Of a stretch of 64,000 bases of DNA, positions 42,880 through 51,897 are shown in pieces; position 1 is the stretch's first letter; every line of letters begins with the position of its first letter. The notes under the pieces are model-generated. The model was not told where the DNA came from and made no database searches. It worked only from the letters and a program-made list of their open reading frames with translations. The DNA is from Yarrowia lipolytica. Taxonomy: Eukaryota > Ascomycota > Dipodascomycetes > Dipodascales. The translations under genes and the position numbers were made by a program. The stretch spans positions 434,001-498,000 of the forward strand of contig NC_090771.1 in the NCBI RefSeq assembly GCF_001761485.1. Direction: 5' to 3'.

Positions 42880-43845
42880 CTAACGACGCTTCTTTCGCAG
42901 ATCCTTGAGGTTCTGGAAGTGTTTCTTTCGTCCAACCTCCTTGGAGTCGCCAATCTCGGCATACTTTCGCTTGAAGTACTTCTGCGAATCGTCGTCACCA
43001 AGCAGCTCCTGTGCAAAGGTCTGCTTTCGCTCCTTCTTGGTAAGTCGAGCAGAGAAGAACTCGGTGTTGCCCTCGACAATAGTTCCCATCTCGAAGAACT
43101 TGGGGTCCTTCTTGGAATCGGACTTTTTGTAGAACCGCTTGGGATCCAGCACGTTTCGCATCTTGAGCAACTCCATGTCCATCTTGAGCTCGGGGGTCAT
43201 ATCAGGAGCCTTCATTCCAAACCACTTGTCTCCAGCCGTGTTGTCTCGAGCCTTCTTCTTGTCCAGTTTGACCTGGTGGGGGTCCTGAATCACCCGGAAC
43301 GCAAACTTGTTCTTGTTGTCTTCCTTGGTGTAGTCGTAATGGTTGTCCTTCATGAGTCCCTTCTCGGTTAGACTTTCGGTGCCATAACCAACACCTCCGT
43401 CAATCTTGGGCAAACGAGCGTAGCGTTCTGTGATTTCGTCGAGCGACTTGACTGGCTCAGACTCGGCCTGAAACTTGCTGCTAGCGTCCAGAAGAGATGA
43501 AATATCGTCAAAGTTGAGCTCGTCACCTTCTGATTCAGAGGAAGAGTCGTCATCATCTTCTGACTCCTCAGACTCCCCAGAACTCTCCTGTTCATCCTCC
43601 TCTTTGTCGTCCTCCTTCTCGTCAACGCTAGCGTCACCCAGCTTGGCATCCTCCTTATCGTCAACATCAGTCTCATCAGACTCCTCGGTAGCAGACATGT
43701 CTTGTCCCTCTTCGAGGTCGACCAGCTCCTTGGCCTCCTGTGCTTCCTGGTGGTTCTGAATGTCGATATCTTTGTCGTTGGTGTCCTCAACGACTTGAGG
43801 AGCCAGATTCTGTTTGCTACCTCGCACGGGGTTTTTTCGAGCCAT
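42880..43845 (-). CDS. FCF2: rRNA-processing protein Fcf2
   Basis: Fcf2 (TdT-interacting factor 2 homologue) is a nucleolar factor needed for early 18S rRNA cleavages in the SSU processome. The product from ATG 43845 is 321 residues; upstream open frame codons are not coding-like. The first half is an extended acidic region (Glu/Asp/Ser, around residues 30-130). The C-terminal Fcf2 domain is clear: DKWFGMKAPDMTPELK, LKMRNVLDPKRFYKK, PKFFEMGTIVEGNTEFFSARLTKKERKQTF and LLGDDDSQKYFKRKY. The tail is basic (LKDLRKKRR). It is convergent with IWR1 and divergent from the RING-finger gene. Confidence 0.95.
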   Translation of the reverse strand: MARKNPVRGSKQNLAPQVVEDTNDKDIDIQNHQEAQEAKELVDLEEGQDMSATEESDETDVDDKEDAKLGDASVDEKEDDKEEDEQESSGESEESEDDDDSSSESEGDELNFDDISSLLDASSKFQAESEPVKSLDEITERYARLPKIDGGVGYGTESLTEKGLMKDNHYDYTKEDNKNKFAFRVIQDPHQVKLDKKKARDNTAGDKWFGMKAPDMTPELKMDMELLKMRNVLDPKRFYKKSDSKKDPKFFEMGTIVEGNTEFFSARLTKKERKQTFAQELLGDDDSQKYFKRKYAEIGDSKEVGRKKHFQNLKDLRKKRR

Positions 43846-44197
43846 TTTGTGTCTGTATGGTTGTGATAACGGTTCCAACATTCTGTAGATATTTTTTTCC
43901 AGTAGGCTTTTCGTGCATGTCACCTGCATGTCTACTGGATATTTTGTCACAAGGCAGAACAACTCGTTAATAATTCATGTAAAATATAGAGTGGGTATGA
44001 GACAAAAACAACCACATAAAAATGTTTGAGAAGGATACATCTATCTGTCGATTCAGGTATAAATATCGCTCATTCACTCTCCCATCGGCTTACTAAGACG
44101 CCATCAAATTCTTCCCCATGCATAAACCATGCGTTGAACAATATCAAATGGGTGGAGTTTCGATCCAACATGAACGCCACTCCAAAGAACCATCAGA
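43846..44197. promoter_or_regulatory. Divergent promoter of FCF2 and the RING gene, with upstream ATGs
   Basis: 352 bp. A GTATAAATA TATA box at 44057-44065 points at the plus-strand RING gene. Four ATGs lie between it and the assigned start: 44118 (27-codon uORF), 44129 (two-codon uORF), 44148 (inside the first) and 44170 (overlapping frame ending at 44250). Confidence 0.6.
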
Positions 44198-44201
44198 ATG
44201 A
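44118..44201 (+). other. Upstream ORF overlapping the RING gene start (ATGA)
   Basis: A 27-codon frame beginning MHKPCVEQYQ whose TGA (44199-44201) overlaps the ATG of the RING gene (44198-44200) as ATGA. Such overlap permits termination-reinitiation or can repress the main frame. Whether the transcript starts upstream of it is inferred from the TATA box at 44057. Confidence 0.4.
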
Positions 44202-45508
44202 AGAGATACATTTTAGACCCCTCAGGCGACTACAGAGGCATCACCGATGATCCGGAAGCCGTTCCAACGACAAAGCAGGTGCTCTTGATGCGTCTACACC
44301 CATCTCAGAAATCGCCATGTCCGATTTGCCTACACCCAGAGCCAGTGGGACCCTACATGCTGGAATGTGGGCATGTTTTCTGCATTTCCTGTTTGTGTCG
44401 ACTATCGCAGCAGAGCGAGAGTCGTTCACAGCACAAAATCTCGTCTCAGAACGAAGTGACGTGTCCTTCATGTGTCTACAAAGACTACGACGTTTCCCGG
44501 GGAAAGTTCGTTCTATGGGACGAACAGCGACCGAGCGGAACTGACAAAGGCCACTTGGAAATGCAAATGAAGGTGCGAATATCTGGAAACTGTGCTGTTG
44601 TTCGAGATTGTAGCTGTGAGGCGTCGTCGAGCTCGGATACCATCCCGTACCATACACAAAAGGGCTTCGAGAGTTCGAGGTACTTGTTAGGAGATAGAGA
44701 TGCTTTAATTGGCTACTATAGCTCGTTGAAGCATGCGATTGAGCAAGAGACCATTCTTGACCACAACGATGAGACGTTCTCAGGAGAGCATGTGTCTCAA
44801 GTGGTTAAGTTGGTGGAGAACAAGATCAAGGAAAGCGAAGCATTAGGAGGAGGAGAATCGATAGAAGAGGACCTGGACAAGGAAAAGGATCCTGGGGATG
44901 ATGTATTTGCACATACACCCAAGGGCGACTTCTACGTGTCCCCGAAAAAGAGATCTGCATTGAAGGCCCAGTTTCCTACTGTGTCTCATATTCCGAACCA
45001 CATGAAACGACCAGTTCGTTTGCGACACTACTACCAAGGGACGGCAGGGGAGGATGTCTACTTGTCGAAACTCGATTCGAAAATCATGCAGACTGCCTTT
45101 GGGAGTCTCGACAAGAGTCCAGCACTGATCAATGTTCCTGTGGAGGCAGTTACTCAGGCGAAGGTGACGAGGGAGATGAAAAGAGACGCGGAATATGAGC
45201 ATTTGTCGACAGACTCGACGATTTCACTGGTAGAGATTGACTGGGAAAAGACGGACATTGTTACACCGGAGGTTCTGGTTGCTTTCACAGACGCCATTTC
45301 TCGGAGACGCGAAGCGCGTGAAAAGGTCAAGCGGGCTGAACGAGCTGCTCAGAAGAAGATCCAGAAAAGCATGCGCTATGAAGAAGACTATTACTATGAT
45401 GACGATGACTACGATGACGGATATGAGGATGAGTATCAGACGAACGGAGGCTTGCCCCCTCTGGACCTGTTTGATTGCGTCACCAAGGTGGTTGATAAGA
45501 GGTGGTGA
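44198..45508 (+). CDS. RING-finger protein of the RNF10/Mag2 type
   Basis: A 436-residue product. It opens with YILDPSGDYRG, like the segment just before the RING in RNF10/Mag2 (a ubiquitin ligase linked to 40S ribosomal protein ubiquitination). The RING is CPIC (41-44), CGHVFCISC (57-65), then CPSC (89-92), fitting C3HC4. The C-terminal part carries a charged helix with SRRREAREKVKRAERAAQKK and an acidic Asp/Tyr run. The N-terminal region typical of the family is missing from this frame; the neighbouring frame upstream (INHALNNIKWVEF...) could be its remnant, joined by a one-base shift near 44190, or the transcript may simply carry uORFs. Family call is good, the start is uncertain. Confidence 0.72.
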   Translation: MKRYILDPSGDYRGITDDPEAVPTTKQVLLMRLHPSQKSPCPICLHPEPVGPYMLECGHVFCISCLCRLSQQSESRSQHKISSQNEVTCPSCVYKDYDVSRGKFVLWDEQRPSGTDKGHLEMQMKVRISGNCAVVRDCSCEASSSSDTIPYHTQKGFESSRYLLGDRDALIGYYSSLKHAIEQETILDHNDETFSGEHVSQVVKLVENKIKESEALGGGESIEEDLDKEKDPGDDVFAHTPKGDFYVSPKKRSALKAQFPTVSHIPNHMKRPVRLRHYYQGTAGEDVYLSKLDSKIMQTAFGSLDKSPALINVPVEAVTQAKVTREMKRDAEYEHLSTDSTISLVEIDWEKTDIVTPEVLVAFTDAISRRREAREKVKRAERAAQKKIQKSMRYEEDYYYDDDDYDDGYEDEYQTNGGLPPLDLFDCVTKVVDKRW

Positions 45509-46313
45509 AGAAAGGGAAAGGACTATTTATAGACAGACATAGAATCATTTGATGGAGTCATGACAGACATGAATACTTGTGGTATCTTCCCCGTGAGCAT
45601 TCTCTTTTGGAATCAAAATGGGGAAGTATTACAATCTTCCTCCAAACCTCAACACGAGAATACTGTATCGATTATCTGTTGATAGGGCTTCATAGACACA
45701 TATATCAGATTTAGTAATTCATTTTACACATAAATGAAGCTGGTACATTGAACTAAAATGACCCCCAAACCTCCATGACGACAAATATATCTATGCCCAA
45801 GACCTCGCTTACTAATCACCCTTTTCGGCATCCTAATTGGGAATAACATTAAACTTTTGTATATTTTTCTCAATGTGGTACAGGGTTAGGGTTGTGATGT
45901 CGGTGGAATGTAGAGAGATATGGGTGATTTGAACACAACATTGGTTATTTGCGAGTGTGTGATGTTTGCCACTTGCGTGATGACTGTTTATATCGTGTAT
46001 CAAGTCGTTCTAAAACTGTTCGAGACTGCTTTCAAAAAATCAACTTTATTTAGTGCAGAAATGGACGCCCACGTGAATTGGGCAATGTATGTGGTTCGTG
46101 TTGGGGAGGTGTTGGGGGTGTGAAAATGCGCCCAGTATATTGCCATCAATTTTCTCATTCCAATGAGCTTGGTCGTCTTCTCATAGCTCTGAAACAGCGT
46201 ATTCTAGAGCCTTTTTAAATCTCGACGAAACTTCAGACATGCATGAGACTAGACCGACAGTCATCACCAACTGAACATAACAACATCTTCACCATAATAC
46301 CACCAGGACAGCC
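45509..46313. other. Intergenic region upstream of HAP5
   Basis: 805 bp. It includes AGGGTTAGGGTT at 45882-45893 (TTAGGG-type box) and a CCAAT box at 46160-46164 set in the dyad CTCATTCCAATGAG, 150 bp before the HAP5 ATG. A 67-codon frame at 45920-46123 lacks features of a gene. Confidence 0.5.
46154..46169 (+). promoter_or_regulatory. CCAAT box in the HAP5 promoter
   Basis: CCAAT at 46160-46164 lies in the perfect 14-bp dyad CTCATTCCAATGAG, about 150 bp upstream of the start codon, the usual position for a Hap2/3/5 site. As HAP5 encodes a CCAAT-binding subunit, autoregulation is plausible; only motif and position support it. Confidence 0.4.
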
Positions 46314-47033
46314 ATGGAAAACACCGAGGGATACATTGAAGAGCGAGAGGGCGACCTTGAGTATGACCGGATGATGGAGTACGAGCAAGGCCAGGAGGGT
46401 GACCATGAACATGATCCTCACGGAGAGCATGGAGGAGCAGCCGATAACGGGCTTGACCAAATGACGGGCACCTTCAACAATGTGGCGCAGGGCCTATCGG
46501 GCCACTACCGAAGCATCATGCTGGCATACTGGCAGGAGATTATCAGCAGTATTGAGCATGATGAGCACGAGTTCAAGGTGCATCAGCTTCCTCTGGCGCG
46601 TATCAAGAAGGTGATGAAGGCCGATGAGGACGTGAAGATGATTTCTGCCGAGGCACCCATTCTGTTTGCCAAGGGATGCGACATCTTCATCACCGAGCTG
46701 TCGATGCGGGCCTGGATTCACGCTGAAGAACACAAACGGCGAACCTTGCAGCGGTCCGACATTGCCTCGGCGCTACAGCGATCGGACATGTTTGATTTTC
46801 TCATTGACATTGTTCCTCGCGAAGAGGCCACCTTGCCCCCCGGCGCACGAAGTCGTCAGACCCAGTCGGCCGCTGCTGCCGCTGCTGCTGCTGCTGCCAT
46901 GTACATGGGCGACGAAGAGGAGGAGTACCTGCAGGAGTCCCTGGAGGAGGGACATCAGATGGAGGGCGGAGTTCCCGGTGTGATTCCCACTCATCCTCTT
47001 CAGGAGCAGATGGGTATGTTTCAGCAAGAGTAG
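46314..47033 (+). CDS. HAP5: CCAAT-binding factor subunit Hap5 (NF-YC)
   Basis: Histone-fold subunit of the Hap2/3/5 complex that binds CCAAT and regulates respiration, nitrogen and iron genes. The product is 239 residues. After an acidic His/Glu-rich N-terminus comes the segment [20 protein letters not shown] (55-74), which matches the yeast-type domain used to recruit Hap4 or HapX, then the NF-YC histone fold from [21 protein letters not shown] (91-111) through [17 protein letters not shown] and the terminal [28 protein letters not shown]. The tail has a short poly-Ala run and a Met/Gln-rich end. Length and domain order match fungal Hap5. Confidence 0.96.
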   Translation: MENTEGYIEEREGDLEYDRMMEYEQGQEGDHEHDPHGEHGGAADNGLDQMTGTFNNVAQGLSGHYRSIMLAYWQEIISSIEHDEHEFKVHQLPLARIKKVMKADEDVKMISAEAPILFAKGCDIFITELSMRAWIHAEEHKRRTLQRSDIASALQRSDMFDFLIDIVPREEATLPPGARSRQTQSAAAAAAAAAAMYMGDEEEEYLQESLEEGHQMEGGVPGVIPTHPLQEQMGMFQQE

Positions 47034-48712
47034 GGTACCTATTAGTGAGCGGACGTAGTTCGCCAGCGTCAAGACAACGACTACAACAACGGTCTATGGA
47101 ATTACACTGTAGATCTCTAATGACTATATATTGAATGATTATTAACGATGTGTTACGATGAGAAGGGGGTAGAGAGAGGTTCACCCACGATGTATTATAA
47201 CGACAGAAGTCTTTGGTGTATGGCCGAACGGGGGAAGGCTCTTGTACCTGGAGACTGATTGACCTCGGTTGTGTCACTGTGAACTTCTCATCAAAAGCCG
47301 TCTACACACAGCAGTAGTCGTTATCGCAGGTAGTTAATATGTCTCCCGGTCAGATGCAGACTGAAATATGTTGGCGTGGGGAAACACTCGTACAACTATC
47401 GGCAGTCCATTTGTTCACAAACGAGACTTCTTTGGTCGTTGACAAAAACAACCTCGTTCATGACTCTTCTTGTCTGTATTAATTTCGTATTAGAGCGGCA
47501 ACTACGACTGTTTTTCACTCACATCGAGCTCTATTGCTGGCATCGGCCTGGCTACTGTAGAGAGATAGTGACTCCAACATCTCGTGACAAGTGCATCGGC
47601 AGTAGTTGATTGGCTTCTTGTATAGGTGAATGAGTTGATGGTAGTGGTGGTTTTATTTCAGTATACCGACTTGGTCTTGTAAACAACTGTTTTGCTCGCT
47701 TATACTGGGCCACTATGTCCCCAAATTTCAATGAAGTCTCGCTTAGGGTAGATAGGTCATCTACACGCGGTAACTACCATCGAAACACTCGACAATTGGG
47801 GCCATCTGGATGAGTAATGGTTGTATAATAACATTACTGTAGCATTGAAGCCGATTATCATAAAGTATGTACTTATATTCTAGGTATGAAGGACTGTATG
47901 TACTTCATCTACTTGTGGCTGAGTTGCAATCCACTATATAAATAAGGACAGTCCTTTTGCAGTTCAATACAACAAGTACTTCGTTTCCACAATGAAAATG
48001 GGTGACTAAAGCTGTTATATGTTATTACTATACTACTAACCCCTCCCGTTCCTCACGTGACTCATAGCTATCATACAAGTACATACTGTACTGCAGCCAT
48101 ACTTCACTCTCCTGCTGACATAATCACGGATCATTGCACCCGACAACCATTCTCCATGCAAGACCACTGCAGTCTGCAGGCTCTTGCTCTCAATGTACTT
48201 TTATGTGGGGTCGAGCCCAATACCCCACGTTTGAGCGTTGCAATGAGTCAGGTTCATCTACACTGTCTAGGCTCAGCCCCACCACCACGGTAATATTATC
48301 CGTCGCTTGATAAACACATGTCTCAATCTAAGGTTGTCAACGGTCGTCTAAAAGGGTGACTCAAGATCATGCGTGTGTGTCACCACAGCGCAAGTACGAG
48401 TCCCGGTATCGGGTACATCACCAGTAGAAACTGTGGATTGTATCACGTGAGAACCCGGTCCCATTGCACGTGTCTGCATCCATTCCTATCTTGTGTGTCT
48501 CACCTTTTTATTACGTGCTGTATTTTTCTACTCTCCGGGTAGATACCGTTATATTCCGATGGCGCCGATTGCTCCGATGTTTGTCGCGGCTGTCATTTTT
48601 GAGTTGTTGATAAAAACTGAAAAATGGACCATTTAGAGAGATGGAGGCAGTGGTTGAGGCGAACGAGCCGCCAGCAGGATAAACCTGTTGGCCAGCGGAC
48701 ATAATGACTTGT

Positions 48713-48724
48713 GATCACGTGACC
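48713..48724. promoter_or_regulatory. E-box/CDEI-like site GATCACGTGACC
   Basis: A 12-bp word containing the Cbf1-type core RTCACGTG. The identical 12 bases occur at 57143-57154 near the tRNA-Lys gene. Confidence 0.35.
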
Positions 48725-48966
48725 CGATAACATTACACACGCCATTATTATCCCCTAAAACACGCTAGTAATATCACTCACATTTCTTGTTTTGTCCTTA
48801 AGGTTCTCACAACAAGGGAATGACTAAAGGGCAAAAGGGCAAAAGGGAAAAAATCTGAATATTTTTTTAGGTACATAAGGGTATTGTCAGCATTGAGTGG
48901 GCGTTCAGTGTTAGTAATAACGACGATACAAGCAACCTACACGACGAGCCAGACACAGACATACAC

Positions 48967-48969
<3 letters not shown>

Positions 48970-49026
<57 letters not shown>

Positions 49027-49035
49027 ACGCACACG
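48970..49035 (+). repeat. (CA)n microsatellite with GCACAC variants
   Basis: About 46 bases of uninterrupted CA followed by GCACAC variants, ending about 95 bp upstream of the DIC1 start codon. It could affect promoter nucleosomes or form Z-DNA, and should be length-polymorphic. Confidence 0.95.
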
Positions 49036-49129
49036 CCTCGAAATCGCGATACTTACACTTGTTCAGCTCACTGAAGTTTCCCAGGCACAACCCAACTCAC
49101 ACACCCTATAAACACACACATCGCAAACC

Positions 49130-50092
49130 ATGTCATCTTTACAAAAACACTTACCCATGGAGAGCAAGACAAAACCCGCCGAGATTCCTCTGTCTGCCGT
49201 ACCTCCGTCGGCCAAAATCCACTACCCTTTCTGGTACGGAGGATTTGCGTCGGTGGTGGCTGGTGTCTTCACCCATCCTCTTGATCTCGCCAAAGTGCGT
49301 CTTCAGACGGCCAAGACACGTGGTCAGGGACTCTTTGGCACACTGGTGAACGTGGTCAAGCACGAGGGTATCACTGGTGTCTACTCCGGCCTCTCAGCCT
49401 CCATGCTGCGTCTCTCCACCTACTCCACCATGCGGTTCGGCATGTACGAGTACCTCAAGGAGTCCATTGCTCCATACTACTACAACCCCAACAAGCGAGA
49501 CCAGAACCCTCCCATGTACGTGTTGCTTCCCATCTCCATCATTGCCGGAATCAGCGGTGGTATCGTGGGAAACCCTGCCGACATCATCAACATCCGAATG
49601 CAAAACGACCAGTCCTTGCCCAAGGACCAACGCAGAAACTACAAACACGCCTTTGACGGTCTGATCCGAATGTACAAAGAAGAGGGAGTTCGGGCCATGT
49701 TCCGAGGTCTCGGTCCCAACTGTACCCGAGGAGTTCTCATGACTTCGTCGCAGATGGTCTCTTACGACTCATTCAAGGCTCTGCTGGTCAACCATCTTGG
49801 AATGAACCCCGATAAGAAGGCCACCCACTTCTCCGCCTCTCTGCTGGCGGGTCTCATGGCCACCACTGTCTGTTCTCCCGTCGATGTTGTCAAGACCCGA
49901 ATCATGAACGCCCATGCCCATCATTCCAAGGACTCGGCCTTTACCATTTTCTTCAACGCTCTGAAACAGGAGGGTCCTCTGTTCATGTTCCGAGGCTGGC
50001 TTCCTTCCTTTGTCCGACTCGGACCCCAGACTATTCTCACCTACATTGTTCTTGAGCAGCTCAAGTTCTACAAGATTGGAATGCGACATTAG
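49130..50092 (+). CDS. DIC1: Mitochondrial dicarboxylate carrier Dic1
   Basis: Inner-membrane exchanger of malate/succinate for phosphate, feeding the TCA cycle and gluconeogenesis. The product is 320 residues with three carrier repeats, each bearing the Px[D/E]xx[K/R] signature: PLDLAKVRLQ (50-59), PADIINIRMQ and PVDVVKTRIM. Dicarboxylate-carrier features include the FWYGGFASVVAG opening and RLSTYSTMRFGMYE after the first loop. A hydrophilic leader of about 30 residues precedes the first helix; an internal Met at residue 10 is an alternative start. The promoter contains a (CA)n tract. The next gene is convergent, 686 bp away. Confidence 0.94.
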   Translation: MSSLQKHLPMESKTKPAEIPLSAVPPSAKIHYPFWYGGFASVVAGVFTHPLDLAKVRLQTAKTRGQGLFGTLVNVVKHEGITGVYSGLSASMLRLSTYSTMRFGMYEYLKESIAPYYYNPNKRDQNPPMYVLLPISIIAGISGGIVGNPADIINIRMQNDQSLPKDQRRNYKHAFDGLIRMYKEEGVRAMFRGLGPNCTRGVLMTSSQMVSYDSFKALLVNHLGMNPDKKATHFSASLLAGLMATTVCSPVDVVKTRIMNAHAHHSKDSAFTIFFNALKQEGPLFMFRGWLPSFVRLGPQTILTYIVLEQLKFYKIGMRH

Positions 50093-50778
50093 AGCACAGT
50101 TTTGCCAGAACCATCACATTGCGCAACACAATAACGTGCAACACCAACTTGTCCATCCATTAGCATCGTATCGAATTTAGCATCACATTAATAGATTGAT
50201 AGAATAACAAACGACTTTGAGACAGCCATACGAGGAGTAACAAATCGATAACCGAAAATGAGCCGCACTCCAATCTCTTCAACACAAACAGATAATGCAA
50301 TCAAGAGCAAATATCGATAACCGATTAAGCAAGCCGTTTGCTTCCCTTGAAACTATCTCCCGAGATTTTTAGTTTTTTGGATCGCTGGAATCTATCACCT
50401 TGGCATGGCATGACGTCATGAAACTTAGAGTGGAGTGAGAGTTGTGAGCAAGCGGAAAATCGAAAAGAGGGGGTATTTTCCCTCCTTGTGAAATACGTGA
50501 CAAAAATTTGGCTCCTTTCACCGACCCGATATCGTGTCATGACAGTGTGTTGCGGACAACAGGATATTGCAGTGATAAGTGTAAGTTTAATTACCTTAAG
50601 GTTTGATACTACATACAAGTGCTACATAGATGGCAAGTGGTTTTCCAGCACGAATTGTGTCGGTGCGACTACATAGCCTTAGACATTAAAAGATATATTC
50701 ATAGATAAACATGCAATGGGCTCATTCGTACTGGCGAACGATCGTGCATGAGTTGCACATAGATTTGACATCACATGC
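50093..50778. other. Intergenic between convergent DIC1 and PEBP genes
   Basis: 686 bp, AT-rich, no gene or repeat recognised. It should contain both 3' UTRs. Confidence 0.45.
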
Positions 50779-51897
50779 TTACTGCTCAGTGTTCTGAGCA
50801 AAGAAGAAGTTGGAGGTGACCAGGGTCAGATCGTTCTTCTTGGCCCACTCCCGGGTTCCAGAGCCAGGGACGTTGGTGCCCCAGGTGGGTCGGTCAGCAG
50901 GAGCCTCGGGAGACTTGGCCCCCTCCTTGTAAAGCACAAAGACGTATCGGTGCTTGCCGGTCTTTGGTGGGGGTCCAGGGCCCATGTAGGGAATGAGCTC
51001 CTTGCCCTTGGACAGATCGAGCTCGACAGCAGCACCCTCGGCCTCGGCAACAACGCCGGGCTTGAGACCAGTCACAATGTAGTGGCAGTACTCGGACCAC
51101 TTGTTGTCGGTTCGAGAGGGAGCATCGGGGTCGGTCAGAACCAGAGTGTAGGTTCCCTCGGTGTCCTTGGGGAAGGAGGCGTGGATGGAGGGCTTGTGCT
51201 GGGTGTCAGCGACGGCCAGGGTGTTTCCGACGGCAACCACGTTCTCACCTCCGTAGGTGATCTCGAGGAGAGTGTTGGGGTCAAACTCGTCGATGACGTC
51301 GGGGACGACCTCGTGCTTCTTGAATCCCTCGGTCAGGGCGGCGGAAATAGTAATCTGTGTTAGTTGTGGGCTGGTGGTGATTTGGCATTGACAGCAAACT
51401 CAATTGAGTGGCGTTGTGGAGGAGGGCGCAAAAGGTGTTTAGTGGGCAGACCTCTTTAGCAGCAATTGCCATGGTCTAGAAAAGTGGGGGTAGGCGGGAG
51501 TGCTACTGGAAAAACCTGTGAGTGGGGGCATTTTTGCTGCTGGAGGAGTGGGGGTTCAGTAATATCGAGCTACTGTGTGCTTCCGTGCTACTGCAAGGGT
51601 AGCGGGTGGTACCAGAGTAGCACGCAGAAAGTGGAGGGGATTGGGCTGTTTGAGCTCCATTCCAGTTGCTGCGCTCCTCCGTACCCCCAATTCTCGGTAT
51701 CCATTGCGCCCCAGTATCACAAGTTCTGTCCATGTTGCTTCTCACAACCAATGTGCGGGGTAGTTATAGCATCACGAGAGTCGTGTAGCATTGGCCACCT
51801 GCTCAATGGGTATCAGAAGCCCTTTGTTTCCGCTTCTTCGTCTCCTCCCAAATGCAGCACTTCTAGCTGCCCCGTCGGTCATACTCACCAAAGGCAT
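50779..51897 (-). CDS. Phosphatidylethanolamine-binding protein (Tfs1-like), spliced
   Basis: PEBP-fold protein like Tfs1, an inhibitor of carboxypeptidase Y and Ras-GAP partner in yeast. The main exon is 50779-51354 (191 residues, ITISAALTEGFKK...). It lacks an N-terminal ATG but follows a CTAACACAG acceptor. The matching GTGAGT donor at 51883-51888 follows codons ATG CCT TTG (51889-51897) in phase, giving MPL + exon 2 (194 residues) and a 534-bp intron. The same exon is open back to an ATG at 52044, adding 49 residues that look like a mitochondrial presequence (MLARRLGVFSTTLSTSVSR). PEBP motifs are DPDAPSRTD, EYCHYIV, GPGPPPKTGKHRYVF. A TATATA lies at about 51943-51950, suiting the short form. 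Confidence 0.83.

Larger units (their letters stand above)
47034..49129. other. 2.1-kb intergenic region upstream of DIC1
   Basis: No firm gene. A 63-codon minus-strand frame at 48511-48702 (MSAGQQVYPAGGSF...) with fair codon use is possible but unsupported. E-box words occur at 48441-48450 and 48713-48724 (GATCACGTGACC). A (CA)n microsatellite lies at 48970-49035 in the DIC1 promoter. ACAAGTAC/GTACTGTAC words cluster near 47990 and 48074-48095. Confidence 0.5.

Noticed and set aside
51470-51472. Alternative first exon MAIAAKE for the PEBP gene
   Set aside because: It joins in phase but needs a GTCTGC donor; the GTGAGT donor at 51888 is far better.
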